Shown here: positions 52,830 through 63,564 of the stretch, in pieces | Layout: each line of letters starts with the position of its first letter | Numbering within the stretch: position 1 is the stretch's first letter | DNA from: Stenotrophomonas sp. ASS1 | GTDB lineage: Bacteria; Pseudomonadota; Gammaproteobacteria; Xanthomonadales; Xanthomonadaceae | NCBI RefSeq assembly: GCF_004346925.1 | Contig: NZ_CP031167.1 | Location: 2,500,001-2,564,000 of the forward strand | DNA length: 64,000 bases | Direction of reading: 5' to 3' | Program-made: the position numbers and the translations under genes | The notes under the pieces: generated by a model | What the model was told of the DNA's origin: nothing | Databases searched by the model: none | Seen by the model: only the letters and a program-made list of their open reading frames with translations

Positions 52830-54287
52830 ATGCTCACGACCGCCCTGCTGCTGGCCACCCTCTCCGCCAGCGGATACTCCGCTCCGCATGAGGCAACGGG
52901 TGCACCACCGCGCACCCTGCAGCTGGGCGGTCGTACCTATGTGGACAAGGGCCTGGTCGCTGCCGGACGGTTGCCCGCGGGCACGGTGGACTTCCTCGGC
53001 GATACGCTGGGCTCGTTTTCGTCGCTGGCGGTGCAGCCCGGCACCTGGAAGCGCACCGCCAGCGGCTACGAAGGCGTGCTCTGGACCCTGCCCGACCGCG
53101 GTCGTAATGATCCCGAGGCCGGCCTGTTCTACGACTACGCCGGTCGCGTGGAGCGCATGCAACTGCGCATCGACGTTACCCCGGGCAAGCCTGCGCTTGG
53201 CACGCTGAGCATGGTGCCCGACAAGGGCGTGGTACTTAAGGATTTCAAGGGGCAGCCGTTCACCGGTGCCGACCCGGGTGAGCACACGATCACCCAGCGC
53301 GAGGTGGTGCTGCCCTCACCGGCCAGCGGCGCAGGCGCGGGCAAGGTCTCGCTGGATGCGGAGTCGCTGCAGTTCACCGCCGATGGCCACTTCTACATCG
53401 GCGATGAGTACACCGCCAACGTCTACTACTTCGATGCACAGGGCCAGCTGCAGGGCGTGATCATGGCGCCGCCGGCGATCCGTCCGCAGCGCGATGGCAA
53501 GCCCGCCTTCGGTTCGCTGGCGGCGCCGCAAACTGGGCGCCGCAACAACCAGGGCGTGGAAGGCATGGGCCTGTCCCCCGACGGTACCCGCCTGTTCGTG
53601 GCCCTTCAGAGCGCGACGCTGCAGGACAGCGCAAAAGGCAACGCGGCCGGGCGCATCAACACCCGCGTGCTGGCCTACGACGTGACGGCCTCGCCGACGC
53701 CGCTGCAACCGATCGGCCATTACGTGATGGCCCTGCCCGCCTATGCACACAACGGCAAGGGCAAGCTGGACCGTACCGCCGCGCAGAGCGAGCTGCGTGC
53801 ACTGGATGCCCACCGCTTCCTGCTGCTGTCCCGCGACGGCAACGGCCTGGGCAAGGATGGCGACGACCCGATCGTCTACAAGTCGGTGCTGCTGGTGGAT
53901 GTGGCCGAAGCCAGCAACCTGGCCGGCAGCGCCTACGAAACCGGCACGGCCTCGGTGCTGGCTGATCCAGCGGATACCACGTTGAAGGCCGGCATCGTGC
54001 CCGCACGCAGCGACGAACTGCTGAACCTGCTCGACCGCCCCCAGCTCGCGCGTGCCGGGCTGGACCTGGACACCAAGCGCGGCCCGCATGCCGGCCTGCT
54101 TTCCGAAAAGTGGGAGGCCATGGACGTACTGCCGGCGCTGGACCCCCAGCATCCGAACGACGTGCTGTTGCTGATCGGCAACGACAACGACTTCATCGCC
54201 CGCCACTGCCGCATGCAGGGCCAATCCTGCGACAGCGCGTACGACAACGACAACCGCGTTCTGGTCTACCGACTGACCCTGCCCTGA
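52830..54287 (+). CDS. Secreted phytase-like (esterase-like) beta-propeller protein
   Basis: A 485-residue secreted protein (signal about 1-18: LLLATLSASGYSAPHE). Most of it matches the Esterase-like activity of phytase domain: GSFSSLAVQPGTWKR, LWTLPDRGRNDPEAGLFYDY, GEHTITQREVVLPSP, FYIGDEYTANVYYFDAQG, QGVEGMGLSPDGTRLFVALQ, then LIGNDNDFIARH. The acidic residues in repeated strands could bind calcium as in beta-propeller phytases. It is probably co-transcribed with the TonB receptor, releasing or binding a phosphate ester for uptake. Confidence 0.8.
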   Translation: MLTTALLLATLSASGYSAPHEATGAPPRTLQLGGRTYVDKGLVAAGRLPAGTVDFLGDTLGSFSSLAVQPGTWKRTASGYEGVLWTLPDRGRNDPEAGLFYDYAGRVERMQLRIDVTPGKPALGTLSMVPDKGVVLKDFKGQPFTGADPGEHTITQREVVLPSPASGAGAGKVSLDAESLQFTADGHFYIGDEYTANVYYFDAQGQLQGVIMAPPAIRPQRDGKPAFGSLAAPQTGRRNNQGVEGMGLSPDGTRLFVALQSATLQDSAKGNAAGRINTRVLAYDVTASPTPLQPIGHYVMALPAYAHNGKGKLDRTAAQSELRALDAHRFLLLSRDGNGLGKDGDDPIVYKSVLLVDVAEASNLAGSAYETGTASVLADPADTTLKAGIVPARSDELLNLLDRPQLARAGLDLDTKRGPHAGLLSEKWEAMDVLPALDPQHPNDVLLLIGNDNDFIARHCRMQGQSCDSAYDNDNRVLVYRLTLP

Positions 54288-54300
54288 CTGCAACGGGTTG

Positions 54301-54363
54301 TGCCGGCCGCTGGCCGGCAACCGCCATGTTCGAACCCCTGGTAGTGCCGGCCGCTGGCCGGCA
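54301..54363. repeat. SMAG copies downstream of the phytase-like gene
   Basis: TGCCGGCCGCTGGCCGGCA at 54301-54319 without the GTAG, and a full copy GTAG + TGCCGGCCGCTGGCCGGCA at 54341-54363. The second copy borders the duplicated transposase tail. Confidence 0.85.
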
Positions 54364-54468
54364 TCACGCCCATATCGACCACGCATGCGGATACTCGCCA
54401 ACCTGCGGGGCAATACTGGCGCGTACCGGGTTCGCCAGGATGTACAGCGCCTGCTCAGCCCTCACCGC
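54364..54468 (-). pseudogene. Duplicated C-terminal tail of the REP-associated transposase
   Basis: 34 codons ending ALYILANPVRASIAPQVGEY-PHAWSIWA closely match the last residues of the intact transposase (ALYILGNPVRAGIARQIGEY-PHAWSAWT). Five codons (ESLAR) are missing after AVRAE. A full SMAG follows each copy, so the unit SMAG + tail is repeated with an offset of 133 bp. It has no start of its own and is not expected to be expressed. Confidence 0.8.
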
Positions 54469-54473
54469 AACCG

Positions 54474-54496
54474 GTAGTGCCGGCCGCTGGCCGGCA
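54474..54496 (+). repeat. SMAG directly after the RAYT stop codon
   Basis: GTAG + TGCCGGCCGCTGGCCGGCA. It abuts the transposase stop codon at 54497 and is repeated 133 bp away at 54341 together with the transposase tail. Confidence 0.88.
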
Positions 54497-54943
54497 TCAC
54501 GTCCAGGCCGACCACGCATGCGGATACTCGCCAATCTGCCGGGCAATACCGGCGCGTACCGGATTCCCCAGGATGTACAGCGCCTGCCGCGCCAGCGACT
54601 CCTCGGCCCTCACGGCGTGGTCGAAGTAGCCAGGCTGCCACACCGTACTTCGACGACCCGCCAGGCGATTCAGGGCAAGCGCGCTCGACGACTTCATTCG
54701 GCGCGCAATGTCTGGAAGATGAGCTGCACGCAGCTCGAACATCCAGTGGACATGATCCGGCATGACGACCCATGCGAGTGACTGTACGAGCCCGCGCTGT
54801 TCGATGTAATGAAGCTGGTCGATTACACATGCCACTGCAGCTTCGCTTTCAAAGAGCCGGCGGCGCTGATGTGTGGTCGTTGTCAGAACGTAGACCTGAC
54901 CGACAATGGAACGCCGGCCCAGGCGGAGGCGATGGCTGCTCAT
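54497..54943 (-). CDS. REP-associated tyrosine transposase (RAYT)
   Basis: A 148-residue Y1 HUH nuclease of the IS200-related TnpA-REP group. HVH at 64-66 (VMPDHVHWMFEL) is the metal-binding HUH motif. Y106 in WQPGYFDHAVR is the likely nucleophile. The end YILGNPVRAG and YPHAWS are typical. The ATG at 54943 fits the family start (LGRRSIVGQVYVLTTTTHQR). SMAG copies lie on both sides in opposite orientation, as for RAYT genes that cut and move their own REPs. Confidence 0.92.
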   Translation of the reverse strand: MSSHRLRLGRRSIVGQVYVLTTTTHQRRRLFESEAAVACVIDQLHYIEQRGLVQSLAWVVMPDHVHWMFELRAAHLPDIARRMKSSSALALNRLAGRRSTVWQPGYFDHAVRAEESLARQALYILGNPVRAGIARQIGEYPHAWSAWT

Positions 54944-55027
54944 GCCCCATGGTGGAGCGATCATTGCGCGTTGAACGTCAGGCCATGCCTCGATGGAAGT
55001 TCGGAGATGTCTGAAGTTGAATGAGGT

Positions 55028-55188
55028 TGCCGGCCAGCGGCCGGCACTACCGGAGACTATGGGCTGCCGGCCAGCGGCCGGCACTACCAGGGACCATGGA
55101 TTGCCGGCCAGCGGCCGGCACTACCAGGGACCATGGATTGCCGACCAGCGGCCGGCACTACCGGGGCCATGGGTTGCCGGCCGGTATC
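55028..55188. repeat. SMAG array with exact 37-bp period upstream of the RAYT
   Basis: Four copies of TGCCGGCCAGCGGCCGGCA + CTAC start at 55028, 55065, 55102 and 55139; the fourth has one change (GCCGACC). A truncated fifth begins near 55175. The 14-bp spacers are alike (CAGGGACCATGGAT type). The array stands 85 bp before the RAYT start and just after entA. Confidence 0.9.
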
Positions 55189-55196
55189 GACAGGAC

Positions 55197-55955
55197 TCAG
55201 CCGCGCAGGGTGGCGCCGCCGTCGACGTACAGGTCGCTCATTGCCACGTGCCCGGCCTGCTCGGAGAGCAGGAACATCACCGAATGAGCGATGTCTTCCG
55301 GGGTGGCCAGCTTGCGCAGCGGGATGCCGGCCTTGTACGTCTCCAGGCTGCCGGCGATCACCCGCTCGGCACCGTGCGCGTCCTGCCACATGCCGGTCTG
55401 CATCGGGGTCAGCGTTGAACCCGGGGCGACGATATTGCAGCGGATGCCCAGCGGCGCCAGTTCCAACCCGAGGCAGCGGGTGAACATCGTGGCGGCAGCC
55501 TTGGACGCGGCGTAGGCCGCCATGCCGTGCCGCGGCACGCCGGCGGCATTCGAACTGACGGTGACGATCGCGCCTTGGCCTCGCGGTGACATCACCCTGG
55601 CCAGCGCACGCCCAACATGGAACACGCCATCGGCGTTGACTGCGAACACCCGGCGCCAATCGGCATCCGTGGTCTCCGCAACAGCTCCCACATGCAGAAC
55701 ACCCGCCACACTGGCGGCAAGGCCAATGGGCCCAATGCTGGCTTCCACACGATCCACCAGGGCGTCCACCGCCGCGCTGTCGGTCACGTCGAGCGCAAAC
55801 GCCTGCACACGTGCATCCACTACCACGGGCGCCTCGCGATCGGTTGCCACGACCGTGCAGCCGGCCTCGGCCAGCAGCCGTACCAGGGCCTCGCCGATGC
55901 CGCCGGCGGCGCCGGTCACCAGTGCCACGCGACCTTCAAAGCCGGTCAACTGCAT
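55197..55955 (-). CDS. entA: 2,3-dihydro-2,3-dihydroxybenzoate dehydrogenase
   Basis: A 252-residue short-chain dehydrogenase. The NAD site is [20 protein letters not shown]. The catalytic set is S (ISSNAAG-type, here [14 protein letters not shown]), Y-x3-K (YAASKAA). It makes 2,3-dihydroxybenzoate, the catechol unit. The ATG at 55955 overlaps the entF end by ten bases. Last gene of the operon entC-E-B-carrier-F-A. Confidence 0.93.
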   Translation of the reverse strand: MQLTGFEGRVALVTGAAGGIGEALVRLLAEAGCTVVATDREAPVVVDARVQAFALDVTDSAAVDALVDRVEASIGPIGLAASVAGVLHVGAVAETTDADWRRVFAVNADGVFHVGRALARVMSPRGQGAIVTVSSNAAGVPRHGMAAYAASKAAATMFTRCLGLELAPLGIRCNIVAPGSTLTPMQTGMWQDAHGAERVIAGSLETYKAGIPLRKLATPEDIAHSVMFLLSEQAGHVAMSDLYVDGGATLRG

Positions 55956-58900
55956 GTTGCGATCTCCTGTTGCTCATCCCAGTGGCGCAGGCGCGCCGAC
56001 AACCACGGTGCCAGCTGCGCCACCGCATCGCGTCCGGTCAGCTCGGCATGCAGGAACGGCAGTTCCAGCGCCTGCACCTTGCGCGCGTGCGTGCGCCACA
56101 ACGCCGACTGCAGCTGCGGCCGCGCCTGATGATCCCGGCCAGCGCGCACGTGCACCAGCGTGCCGTCGAACGGTTGGTGGATGTGTTCGCGGATCAACCG
56201 GTTGGTGCCGGTCACCGCACGCACCACGCCATCGAGCACTACATCCGGCAGGCTACCGAGCGCACTACCGCCACGGCGCAGGAAACCAAGAATGCGTTCA
56301 CGGCTGTCCAGCTCCGGATGCGCCTCCGGGTCATGGCCTGCAATCGCCAGCAGCGCACGCAATGCGGCGATGGCATCGGGTTCCGGCTCAGCCCGCCAGC
56401 ATTCGCTGGGGTAGGCGTCGAGCAGCACCAGTTCACCGACTTCACGCCCGATTTCATGCAGGCGCACCGCCATCGCCTGGGCGAGGATGCCCCCCACCGA
56501 CCAGCCCAGCAGATGCACCGGTCCCTTCGGCTGCAACGTGACCACCCGCTGCACATAGTCATTGGCCATGGCTTCGATGCTGGACGGCAACGGCTGCTTC
56601 GGATCCAGCGCGGGCGACTGCAGGCCATATACCGGGCGTGCCGGCTGCAGGGCGCGCGCCAGCGTTCGGTAGTTCCAGGCGATGCCACCGGCCGGGTGCA
56701 GCACGAACAACGGAGTGGGCCCGTCAGCATCAGTGGCAGCCAACGAGATCACCGGCCCCAACGCGTGGTCGGCCAGCGCCGGCGGTTCGCGAATGCGCGT
56801 CGCCAATGCGGCCACGGTCGGCTGCGCGAACAAGGCACCGAGGCCGAGGTCACAGCGCCAGCGTTGTTCGATCGCCAGCAGCAGGTGCACCGCGGACAGC
56901 GAGTCGCCGCCGAGGCTGAAGAAGTCCGCATCGACCGCCACGGGCACTTCACGCCCGAGTGCCTGGGCAAACAGCACCGCCAGCTCCTGTTCCAGCGGCG
57001 TGCGCGGCGCCAGTCCGGCAATCTCGTTCTGCGGCGGCTTCGGCAACGCGTTGCGGTCGAGCTTGCCGTTGGCGGTCACCGGCCACTGATCCACGCCAAC
57101 GAACGCCGACGGCACCATGTAGTCCGGCACGCGCGTGGCCAGGTGGCTGCGCAGCATCACGGCATCGGCAAGCGCCGCTGGCACATAGGCCACCAGCCGG
57201 GCATCACCGGGTGCATCCTGGCGCAGCAGCACTTCCACCCGCTCCATGCCCGGCAGCGTACGCAGTGCCGCCTCGATCTCGCCCAGCTCGATGCGCAGGC
57301 CGCGCAGCTTCACCTGGTGGTCGCTGCGGCCCAGATATTCGACTGCGCCGTCACTGCGCCAGCGCGCCACGTCGCCAGTACGGTAGATGCGCTCCCCTGG
57401 CAGGAAGGGATCGGCCAGGAAGCGTTCGGCGGTCAGGTCATCGCGACCGAGATAGCCGCGCGCCAGCTGCACGCCCCCCAGATACAGGTCGCCCGGCACA
57501 CCCACCGGCAGCGGCTGCATCCGCGCGTCCAGCACGTACAGGCGGGTGTTCCAGACCGGGAAGCCGATCGGTACCGGCCGTGAGCGGTCCTGCGCCGAAG
57601 CCGGCCAGTAGCTTACGTCCACTGCCGCTTCGGTCGGGCCATACAGGTTGTGCAGTTCGGCCTGCACGCGCCCATGGAAACGATCACGCAGCGATGCGTC
57701 CAGCGCCTCGCCACTGGTGAACACGCGGCGCAGCTGCAGGCCTTCGGAGGCCGGCGCGGCAAGGAACGCGTCGAGCATCGACGGCACGAAATGTGCGGTG
57801 GTGATGTCGTGGGCACGCACAAGCCGTGCCAGCTCGGTCGGATCACGATGCGCGTCCGGACCCGCCACCACCAGCGTCGCGCCGCACAGCAGCGGCAGGA
57901 AGAATTCCCAGACCGAAACATCGAAGGTCGCCGGGGTCTTCTGCAGAACACGGTCATCGGAACGGATGCCGTAGTGCTCGCGCATCCACAGCAGGCGATT
58001 GACGATGGCACGGTGCTCGATGACCACGCCCTTCGGCTCGCCAGTCGAGCCGGAGGTATAGATCACATAGGCTGCATCGCTGGGCGCCGGATCGGCCCAC
58101 GGTGCTGCGAAACTCAGCGCGGTCCATTGATCGGGGGCAAGCACCGGCACGCCGTCCATGCGCGCCGATACCTCTGCCGCAGCCAGTACGCACGCCGGCT
58201 GCGCCGAGGCGAGAATACGCGCGAGGCGCTCATCGGGATGGGCAAGATCCAGCGGCAGGTAGGCGGCGCCCGCACGGAGGACCGCCACCAGCGCGATCAC
58301 CAATTCCAGCGAGCGTGGCAGCGCCACCGCCACTACGCTGCCAGGCCCAACACCCATCGAGCGCAGCTGCGCGGCCAGTGCGAAGCTGCGCGCCTCCAGC
58401 GTGGCGTGGTCCAGCTCGGCATCGCCGAAGACCAGCGCGGGCGCGTGCGGATCACGGTCCATGCCCTGCTGCAGCAGTTCAACCAACGTGGTGGGTGGCA
58501 GCGCATGTGCAGTGGCATTGAAAGCATGCACCACCTGCTGCGCTTCTGCGACGGTAGCCAGCGGCACCGCCGCGATATCTTCAGCTTCCAGCGCCGCCGA
58601 CACGAAATGCAGCAACCGGGTCGCGTGCGCCTCCACATCCTCCCGACTGTACAACGCGGGATTGGCTTCGATCTCCAGGTCCAGCAGGTGCTGGCCATCG
58701 CCACGGAAACCCAACGTCAGATCATCCACCGGACCGGTGCACAGCACCTCCAGCGTCGCCTGCACGCCAGTCACCGCCAGCGGCTTGTAGAACGGCTGCA
58801 CATTCACCAGCGGACCGTGCAGGCGCTGCTGCGCGCCCACCAGGCCCAGGTCGCGGCGCAACTGCTCGCCACGGTAGCGGCCGTGCTTGCGGCCCTGGCT

Positions 58901-59836
58901 GAGCTGCCGGCCCAATGCCCGGGTAAACGCCTCGACACTGCCCTCGCCGGCCGCCACCCGCAGCGGCAGCACATTCATCACCATCGCCGGCACCCGCGCC
59001 GATGCGTTGCCGAGCCGCCCCATGTAGGGCACCCCCAGCACCACTTCATCGGCGGCGCTCATCCGCCGCAGGTACTCGGCCGACAACGCGGCCAGCACAT
59101 CCGGCCAGGGCTGCAGCCAACGCACCGATGCCTGCAGCAGCTGCTCACGGAATGCAGCATCGAGCGGCTGCACCCAGCGCAGCGCGTCGTCACTGGCCGC
59201 GAGCGTACCGGCCAGGCCCGCGCCCGCCGGCGCGCCCTGCATCTGCTCGCGCCACCACTGCCCGGCCTGCGTGCGACGCGGGTCGGCACGATAGGCGGCA
59301 TCATCGGCCAGCACGCCCGCCAGTCCCGGCAGTGCCTCACCCGCACGACCGGCATACAAGGCGCATACGCGATCAGTGAACAGCGCCATGCCATAGCCAT
59401 CGGCTGCAAGGTGATGCACACGCAGATACCAGACCCAGCGCTGCCCACCCAGATCGAACAACACCTGCTGGCTTATGCGGTCGCGGGTCGGATCGACCGC
59501 GCTGAGCCGGTCGGCCTGCATCACGGCACGCGCCGCCGATGCCGGCTCGGCCTCGACGGATAGATCGCGCAGCGAAAGCAGCGGCACATGTGCCGGGTCA
59601 TGCCACTGCAGCGGCTGACCATCGCCCGCCTCGGCAAACCGCAGTGCGAAAGCCTCGGTTTCAACCGCCGCCCGGTTGGCAGCCGCCATGAATGCGGCCA
59701 CGTCCAGCGCACCCTCGATCCACACCGCATGCGCGGTATTGAACGACGGATTCTCCGGTGCCAGCCGCTGCGCGAACCACAGTCCGGCCTGGGCCTCGGT
59801 CAGTGCCACCGGCGTGGCCAGCACAGCGACGTTCAT
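55946..59836 (-). CDS. entF: Non-ribosomal peptide synthetase EntF (C-A-T-TE)
   Basis: A 1296-residue synthetase. The condensation domain (about 10-440) has HHLAADG at 141-147. The adenylation domain (about 460-950) carries [30 protein letters not shown] and [12 protein letters not shown]; the visible specificity residues D, V, W, H agree with serine activation as in E. coli EntF. The carrier domain has FFSLGGDSL with S979. The thioesterase (about 1040-1296) has GWSVGG with S1113 and a late His about 1263. It condenses dihydroxybenzoyl and serine units. It overlaps the carrier gene by four bases. Confidence 0.94.
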   Translation of the reverse strand: MNVAVLATPVALTEAQAGLWFAQRLAPENPSFNTAHAVWIEGALDVAAFMAAANRAAVETEAFALRFAEAGDGQPLQWHDPAHVPLLSLRDLSVEAEPASAARAVMQADRLSAVDPTRDRISQQVLFDLGGQRWVWYLRVHHLAADGYGMALFTDRVCALYAGRAGEALPGLAGVLADDAAYRADPRRTQAGQWWREQMQGAPAGAGLAGTLAASDDALRWVQPLDAAFREQLLQASVRWLQPWPDVLAALSAEYLRRMSAADEVVLGVPYMGRLGNASARVPAMVMNVLPLRVAAGEGSVEAFTRALGRQLSQGRKHGRYRGEQLRRDLGLVGAQQRLHGPLVNVQPFYKPLAVTGVQATLEVLCTGPVDDLTLGFRGDGQHLLDLEIEANPALYSREDVEAHATRLLHFVSAALEAEDIAAVPLATVAEAQQVVHAFNATAHALPPTTLVELLQQGMDRDPHAPALVFGDAELDHATLEARSFALAAQLRSMGVGPGSVVAVALPRSLELVIALVAVLRAGAAYLPLDLAHPDERLARILASAQPACVLAAAEVSARMDGVPVLAPDQWTALSFAAPWADPAPSDAAYVIYTSGSTGEPKGVVIEHRAIVNRLLWMREHYGIRSDDRVLQKTPATFDVSVWEFFLPLLCGATLVVAGPDAHRDPTELARLVRAHDITTAHFVPSMLDAFLAAPASEGLQLRRVFTSGEALDASLRDRFHGRVQAELHNLYGPTEAAVDVSYWPASAQDRSRPVPIGFPVWNTRLYVLDARMQPLPVGVPGDLYLGGVQLARGYLGRDDLTAERFLADPFLPGERIYRTGDVARWRSDGAVEYLGRSDHQVKLRGLRIELGEIEAALRTLPGMERVEVLLRQDAPGDARLVAYVPAALADAVMLRSHLATRVPDYMVPSAFVGVDQWPVTANGKLDRNALPKPPQNEIAGLAPRTPLEQELAVLFAQALGREVPVAVDADFFSLGGDSLSAVHLLLAIEQRWRCDLGLGALFAQPTVAALATRIREPPALADHALGPVISLAATDADGPTPLFVLHPAGGIAWNYRTLARALQPARPVYGLQSPALDPKQPLPSSIEAMANDYVQRVVTLQPKGPVHLLGWSVGGILAQAMAVRLHEIGREVGELVLLDAYPSECWRAEPEPDAIAALRALLAIAGHDPEAHPELDSRERILGFLRRGGSALGSLPDVVLDGVVRAVTGTNRLIREHIHQPFDGTLVHVRAGRDHQARPQLQSALWRTHARKVQALELPFLHAELTGRDAVAQLAPWLSARLRHWDEQQEIATCS

Positions 59837-60090
59837 GCGTTCTGCGCGGCCTGCAGCTTCTGCACCACACCCCACCACTGGCGCAGCGTGGTGTGTTCGG
59901 CCAACTGCGAGAACTCCAGCGGCAACCCGGTGTTGCCCCAGGCCAGGACCAGGCCGAGCATGCGCATCGAGTCCAGGTCCAGATCGATCAGGTTGTCGTC
60001 GTCACCGATCTCGGCCGGCGTGCACTCCAGCACGCGCGCAACGTCGGCACGCATCCGCTCCAGATCCAGCGCATCACCCGTGGCAGCCAT
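59833..60090 (-). CDS. Stand-alone aryl carrier protein (EntB C-terminal domain as a separate gene)
   Basis: An 85-residue carrier protein with the phosphopantetheine site LIDLDLDSMRMLGLVLAWG (Ser in LDSM). In E. coli this domain is fused to the isochorismatase EntB; here it is a separate gene between entB and entF, overlapping both (known as entB' in this genus). It carries 2,3-dihydroxybenzoate loaded by EntE. Confidence 0.9.
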   Translation of the reverse strand: MAATGDALDLERMRADVARVLECTPAEIGDDDNLIDLDLDSMRMLGLVLAWGNTGLPLEFSQLAEHTTLRQWWGVVQKLQAAQNA

Positions 60091-60722
60091 CACAGCACCT
60101 CCAGCAACTGATCGGTGGTCATCGGCACGCCACAGGTGCGTGCGATCCAGTGCAGCGCCTGATCGTGATCGGCACGCGAAAAGTCCGCCACCGCATCGGC
60201 GGCGATGAAGGCCTCGATGTCACGCTGGAACGCCTCCACCACGGTCGCAGTGCAGCCGATATGCGCGTACACGCCGGTCACCAGCAACTGGTCCCGCCCA
60301 CGCACCCGCATCAGCGTCTCCAGGTTGCTGCGCTGGAACGCGCTGTAGCGGTGCTTCACCAGCACATGCTCGCCCGGCTGCGGTGCCAGCGCCTCGATGA
60401 TCGGCTCATGATCGGCACTGCGGCGCATGCCCGGGCCCCACAGGTCGGCCTGCAGGCCACGGTCACGGCGATCCTGGTCGCCATGCTGGGCGGTGTAGAA
60501 CACCGGAATGCCATGTGCGCGGCAATGCGCCAGCAGGCGCGCGATGTTGTCCACCGCCGGCCGCAGCGGCGCGTTTCCGGCATCGAACGCGGCCAGGAAG
60601 TAGCGCTGCATGTCGTGTACCAGCAGCGCGACACGATCGCGTTGCGGGCGCCAGGGCCCGCGCGCCTGCGGCAGTTCGGCACCGGTCGGCAAGGAATAGT
60701 TGGTGATGCGGGGCAGCGCCAT
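60090..60722 (-). CDS. entB: Isochorismatase (EntB without carrier domain)
   Basis: A 210-residue isochorismatase. VALLVHDMQRYFLAAF holds the catalytic Asp, KHRYSAFQRSNLETL the Lys, and VTGVYAHIGCTATVVEAFQR the region of the third residue. It splits isochorismate to 2,3-dihydro-2,3-dihydroxybenzoate and pyruvate. It stops before the aryl carrier domain, which is encoded next. Start ATG at 60722 overlaps the entE stop. Confidence 0.94.
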   Translation of the reverse strand: MALPRITNYSLPTGAELPQARGPWRPQRDRVALLVHDMQRYFLAAFDAGNAPLRPAVDNIARLLAHCRAHGIPVFYTAQHGDQDRRDRGLQADLWGPGMRRSADHEPIIEALAPQPGEHVLVKHRYSAFQRSNLETLMRVRGRDQLLVTGVYAHIGCTATVVEAFQRDIEAFIAADAVADFSRADHDQALHWIARTCGVPMTTDQLLEVL

Positions 60723-62374
60723 CAGCGCGTTCCTCCTGTCTGTTGCAGATGACGCGCACGCAGCTGCGCGCGCAGTTCGCGGCGGCTGATCTTGCCGACC
60801 GCGGTGGTATCGAAACTGTCGACGAACACGACCTGGTCCGGCACCTTGAACGCCGCCAGGCCGCGCGTACGCATCCAGGCTTTCAGTGCCGGCGCCTTGA
60901 TCGGCTCCCCCTGCTGGATCACGAACGCGCAGCTGCGCTCACCGAGATACTCGTCAGGAATGGAGACCACGGCGGCGTCGAACACGCCGGGGTGGGCCAG
61001 CAGGTGATCTTCAATCTCCTCGGCGGAGATTTTCTCGCCCGCGCGGTTGATGTGTTCACCGGCGCGGCCCTGCACCACCAGATAGCCACCGGCCAGCTGC
61101 TGCACGCGGTCGCCGGTGCGGTAGAACCCATCGTCGGTGAACGAGCGCGCGTTGGCCACCGCGTCGTTGTGGTAGCCGCGGATGGTGTACGGGCCACGGG
61201 TGAGCAGATGGCCCACTTCGCCTTCGGCGACCGGCTGGTCGTGGTCATCGACCACGCGCACTTCGTCGTCCGGACTGATCGGACGGCCCTGGCAGGCCAC
61301 GATCAGTTCCTCCGGATCATCCAGCCGGGTGTAGTTGACCAGGCCTTCGGCCATGCCAAACACCTGCTGCAGGGTGCAGCCCAGGCCGTCGATCACTCGC
61401 CGTGCGGCTTCCGGTACCAGTTTGGCGCCGCCTACCTGCAGTACCTGCAGGCTGGACAGGTCGTGCTTGCTCGTAGCCGCTGCCTGCGCCCACAGCAGCG
61501 CCAGCGGCGGCACCAGTCCGCAGCAGGTCACCTGTTCGCGGGCGATCAGCGGGAAGGCCGCATCCGGGCCGGGACCGGGGCTGAGCACCACGCGGGCGCC
61601 GGCATACAGCGCACCGAAGAAGCCGGGCGAACTCATCGGGAAGTTGTGCGCGGCCGGCAGCGCGACCAGGTAGACGCTATCGCGATCGATGCCGCAGAGG
61701 TCATTGCTGGCGCGGAACGAGTAGATGTAGTCGTCGTGCGTGCGCGGGATCAGCTTGGACAGGCCGGTGCTGCCACCGGAGATCTGCAGGAACGCCACCG
61801 ACTGCGGGTCCGGGTCGGCCGGCAGCTGGCTACGATCGCCCTGCAGCGCCTGCAGCGCGGCGAACTCCGCCGCATCGCCGTCGATCACCACGTGGCGAAC
61901 GGCCGGCACTTCGACCTGCAGCGCCCGCGCCAGCCCGCGATGATCAAAGCCATCGTGCAGGTCGGCAGTGATGTAGGCACTGGCCTCGGCCTTGTTGGCG
62001 AAGTGCACCAGCTCGGTGATGCGATGCGCCGGCAACGCGTATACCGGCACCAGACCCGCACGGAACAGCCCGCATATGGTGGTGATGAATCCGGCGGTGT
62101 TGCCCAGCTGCACCAGCACCCGCTCACCGGGCTGCAGGCCGAGGGCCAGCAGTCCGGAACCGATGCGACCGGCTTCGTGCCACAGCTGCGCGTAGCTCAG
62201 GCGGACGTCACCGGCGACCACCGCGATGTCATCCGCATAGCGTTCCGCGCGCTCGCGCAGGAACGCCGGGAAGGTCTCGCCGCGCCAGTGACCGGCCTCG
62301 CGATAGCGCGCCATCAGTTCATCAGGCCACACCTGCTGCAGTGGCAGGCGGGAGGAATCAGTGGAGGTAGTCAT
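60722..62374 (-). CDS. entE: 2,3-dihydroxybenzoate-AMP ligase
   Basis: A 550-residue stand-alone adenylation enzyme. [20 protein letters not shown] is the core A3 motif for aryl acids. [11 protein letters not shown] and [20 protein letters not shown] are the A7/A8 parts, and the terminal KISRRELR carries the catalytic Lys. It activates 2,3-dihydroxybenzoate and loads the separate carrier protein. Start overlaps the entC stop by four bases. Confidence 0.95.
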   Translation of the reverse strand: MTTSTDSSRLPLQQVWPDELMARYREAGHWRGETFPAFLRERAERYADDIAVVAGDVRLSYAQLWHEAGRIGSGLLALGLQPGERVLVQLGNTAGFITTICGLFRAGLVPVYALPAHRITELVHFANKAEASAYITADLHDGFDHRGLARALQVEVPAVRHVVIDGDAAEFAALQALQGDRSQLPADPDPQSVAFLQISGGSTGLSKLIPRTHDDYIYSFRASNDLCGIDRDSVYLVALPAAHNFPMSSPGFFGALYAGARVVLSPGPGPDAAFPLIAREQVTCCGLVPPLALLWAQAAATSKHDLSSLQVLQVGGAKLVPEAARRVIDGLGCTLQQVFGMAEGLVNYTRLDDPEELIVACQGRPISPDDEVRVVDDHDQPVAEGEVGHLLTRGPYTIRGYHNDAVANARSFTDDGFYRTGDRVQQLAGGYLVVQGRAGEHINRAGEKISAEEIEDHLLAHPGVFDAAVVSIPDEYLGERSCAFVIQQGEPIKAPALKAWMRTRGLAAFKVPDQVVFVDSFDTTAVGKISRRELRAQLRARHLQQTGGTR

Positions 62375-63564
62375 GCGGCAGGCTCGATGACGGGCGCGGA
62401 TTCCTGGACACCCAGCGCGTTCAACAGGGCAGCGAACTTCGCCGCGGTTTCGGCCACCTCGGCCCCGGGTTCCGAGTCGGCGACGATGCCGGCACCTGCA
62501 TACAGGCGCAGCTGCGTGCCCTGCAGGCGTGCGCAGCGGATCGCCACGTACCAGTCGCCGTCACCCTGCGCATCCAGCCAGCCCACGGCGCCGGCGTAGA
62601 AGCCGCGCGGCACCGGTTCCAGTTCGCGGATGCGCTGCAGTGCCGCCAGCCGCGGCGTACCGCAGACCGCCGGCGTGGGGTGCAGCTGTGCCAGCAGTTC
62701 GGCGGCAGACGTCTGCGGATCCTTCAGGGTGGCATGGATGCGGGTGCCCAGGTGCCACATGCTGGCGGTGGCATGCAGCACCGGCCGAGGCTGTGCATCG
62801 ATGTGGCTGCAGTACGGTGCCAGGCCCTCGACGATGGCGTCCACCACATGGCGATGCTCGTCATGGTCCTTGGTCGAGGCCAGCAGCGCCTGCGCGGCAC
62901 GCTCGTCCTCGGCAGCATCGGCGCTGCGGCGTGCTGACCCGGCGAGCGGATGCGACAACAGTTCGGCACCGCGCTTGCGCAGCAGCAGTTCCGGGGTTGC
63001 CCCCACCAGCCACGCCGGCGCCTGGCCCAGCTCCACCGGCAACGGCACCGCGTAGGTCGCCACCGACGGATCCGCGCCCAGGCGTGCCAGCAGCACGTCC
63101 GGCGACAGCGCCTGGCGGGTGCGCGCCAACAGGCTGCGCGCCAGCACCACCTTGTGCAGGTTCTGCTCGGGCGCACGCAGGACCTGCACCGCCGCGGCAA
63201 CCGCTGACGCATAGTCCTGCGGCACAGGCTCGGCCCGCAGGGCGCCGTCCAGCGGCGGTGCGGCCTGCGGTTGCAGTGCCAGCGCAGGCAGCAGGCGCTC
63301 GGGCTGGTACAACGCATCGTCCGCGCGCGGTTCGAACGGCACCGCGCCAACCAACAGGCCCGGACCACCGCGCTGCTGGGCAAAGAACTCCGAAACGCGC
63401 TCAGCCAGGGTTGCCAGCGCGCCACTCGGCAGCGCGGCGCGGCACCCGCGTGCGTGCACGTGCTGGCCCGCATGCTGCAGCAGGAACAGCGACGCGTCGT
63501 CGGTGTTCTCCTGCGGCGCTGGCGCAGCCTCTGGCCACGCGCCCTGCATCAGGGAATCGTTCAT
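62371..63564 (-). CDS. entC: Isochorismate synthase
   Basis: A 397-residue chorismate-using enzyme. [55 protein letters not shown] and [20 protein letters not shown] are the conserved blocks with the metal and substrate residues. It starts the catecholate pathway from chorismate. The ATG at 63564 overlaps the stop of the upstream MFS gene. Confidence 0.94.
   Translation of the reverse strand: MNDSLMQGAWPEAAPAPQENTDDASLFLLQHAGQHVHARGCRAALPSGALATLAERVSEFFAQQRGGPGLLVGAVPFEPRADDALYQPERLLPALALQPQAAPPLDGALRAEPVPQDYASAVAAAVQVLRAPEQNLHKVVLARSLLARTRQALSPDVLLARLGADPSVATYAVPLPVELGQAPAWLVGATPELLLRKRGAELLSHPLAGSARRSADAAEDERAAQALLASTKDHDEHRHVVDAIVEGLAPYCSHIDAQPRPVLHATASMWHLGTRIHATLKDPQTSAAELLAQLHPTPAVCGTPRLAALQRIRELEPVPRGFYAGAVGWLDAQGDGDWYVAIRCARLQGTQLRLYAGAGIVADSEPGAEVAETAAKFAALLNALGVQESAPVIEPAA

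Noticed and set aside
55028..55188. Regular array that could be taken for a CRISPR
   Set aside because: The repeated units are SMAG palindromes, the 14-bp spacers are nearly identical, and there are no cas genes nearby.
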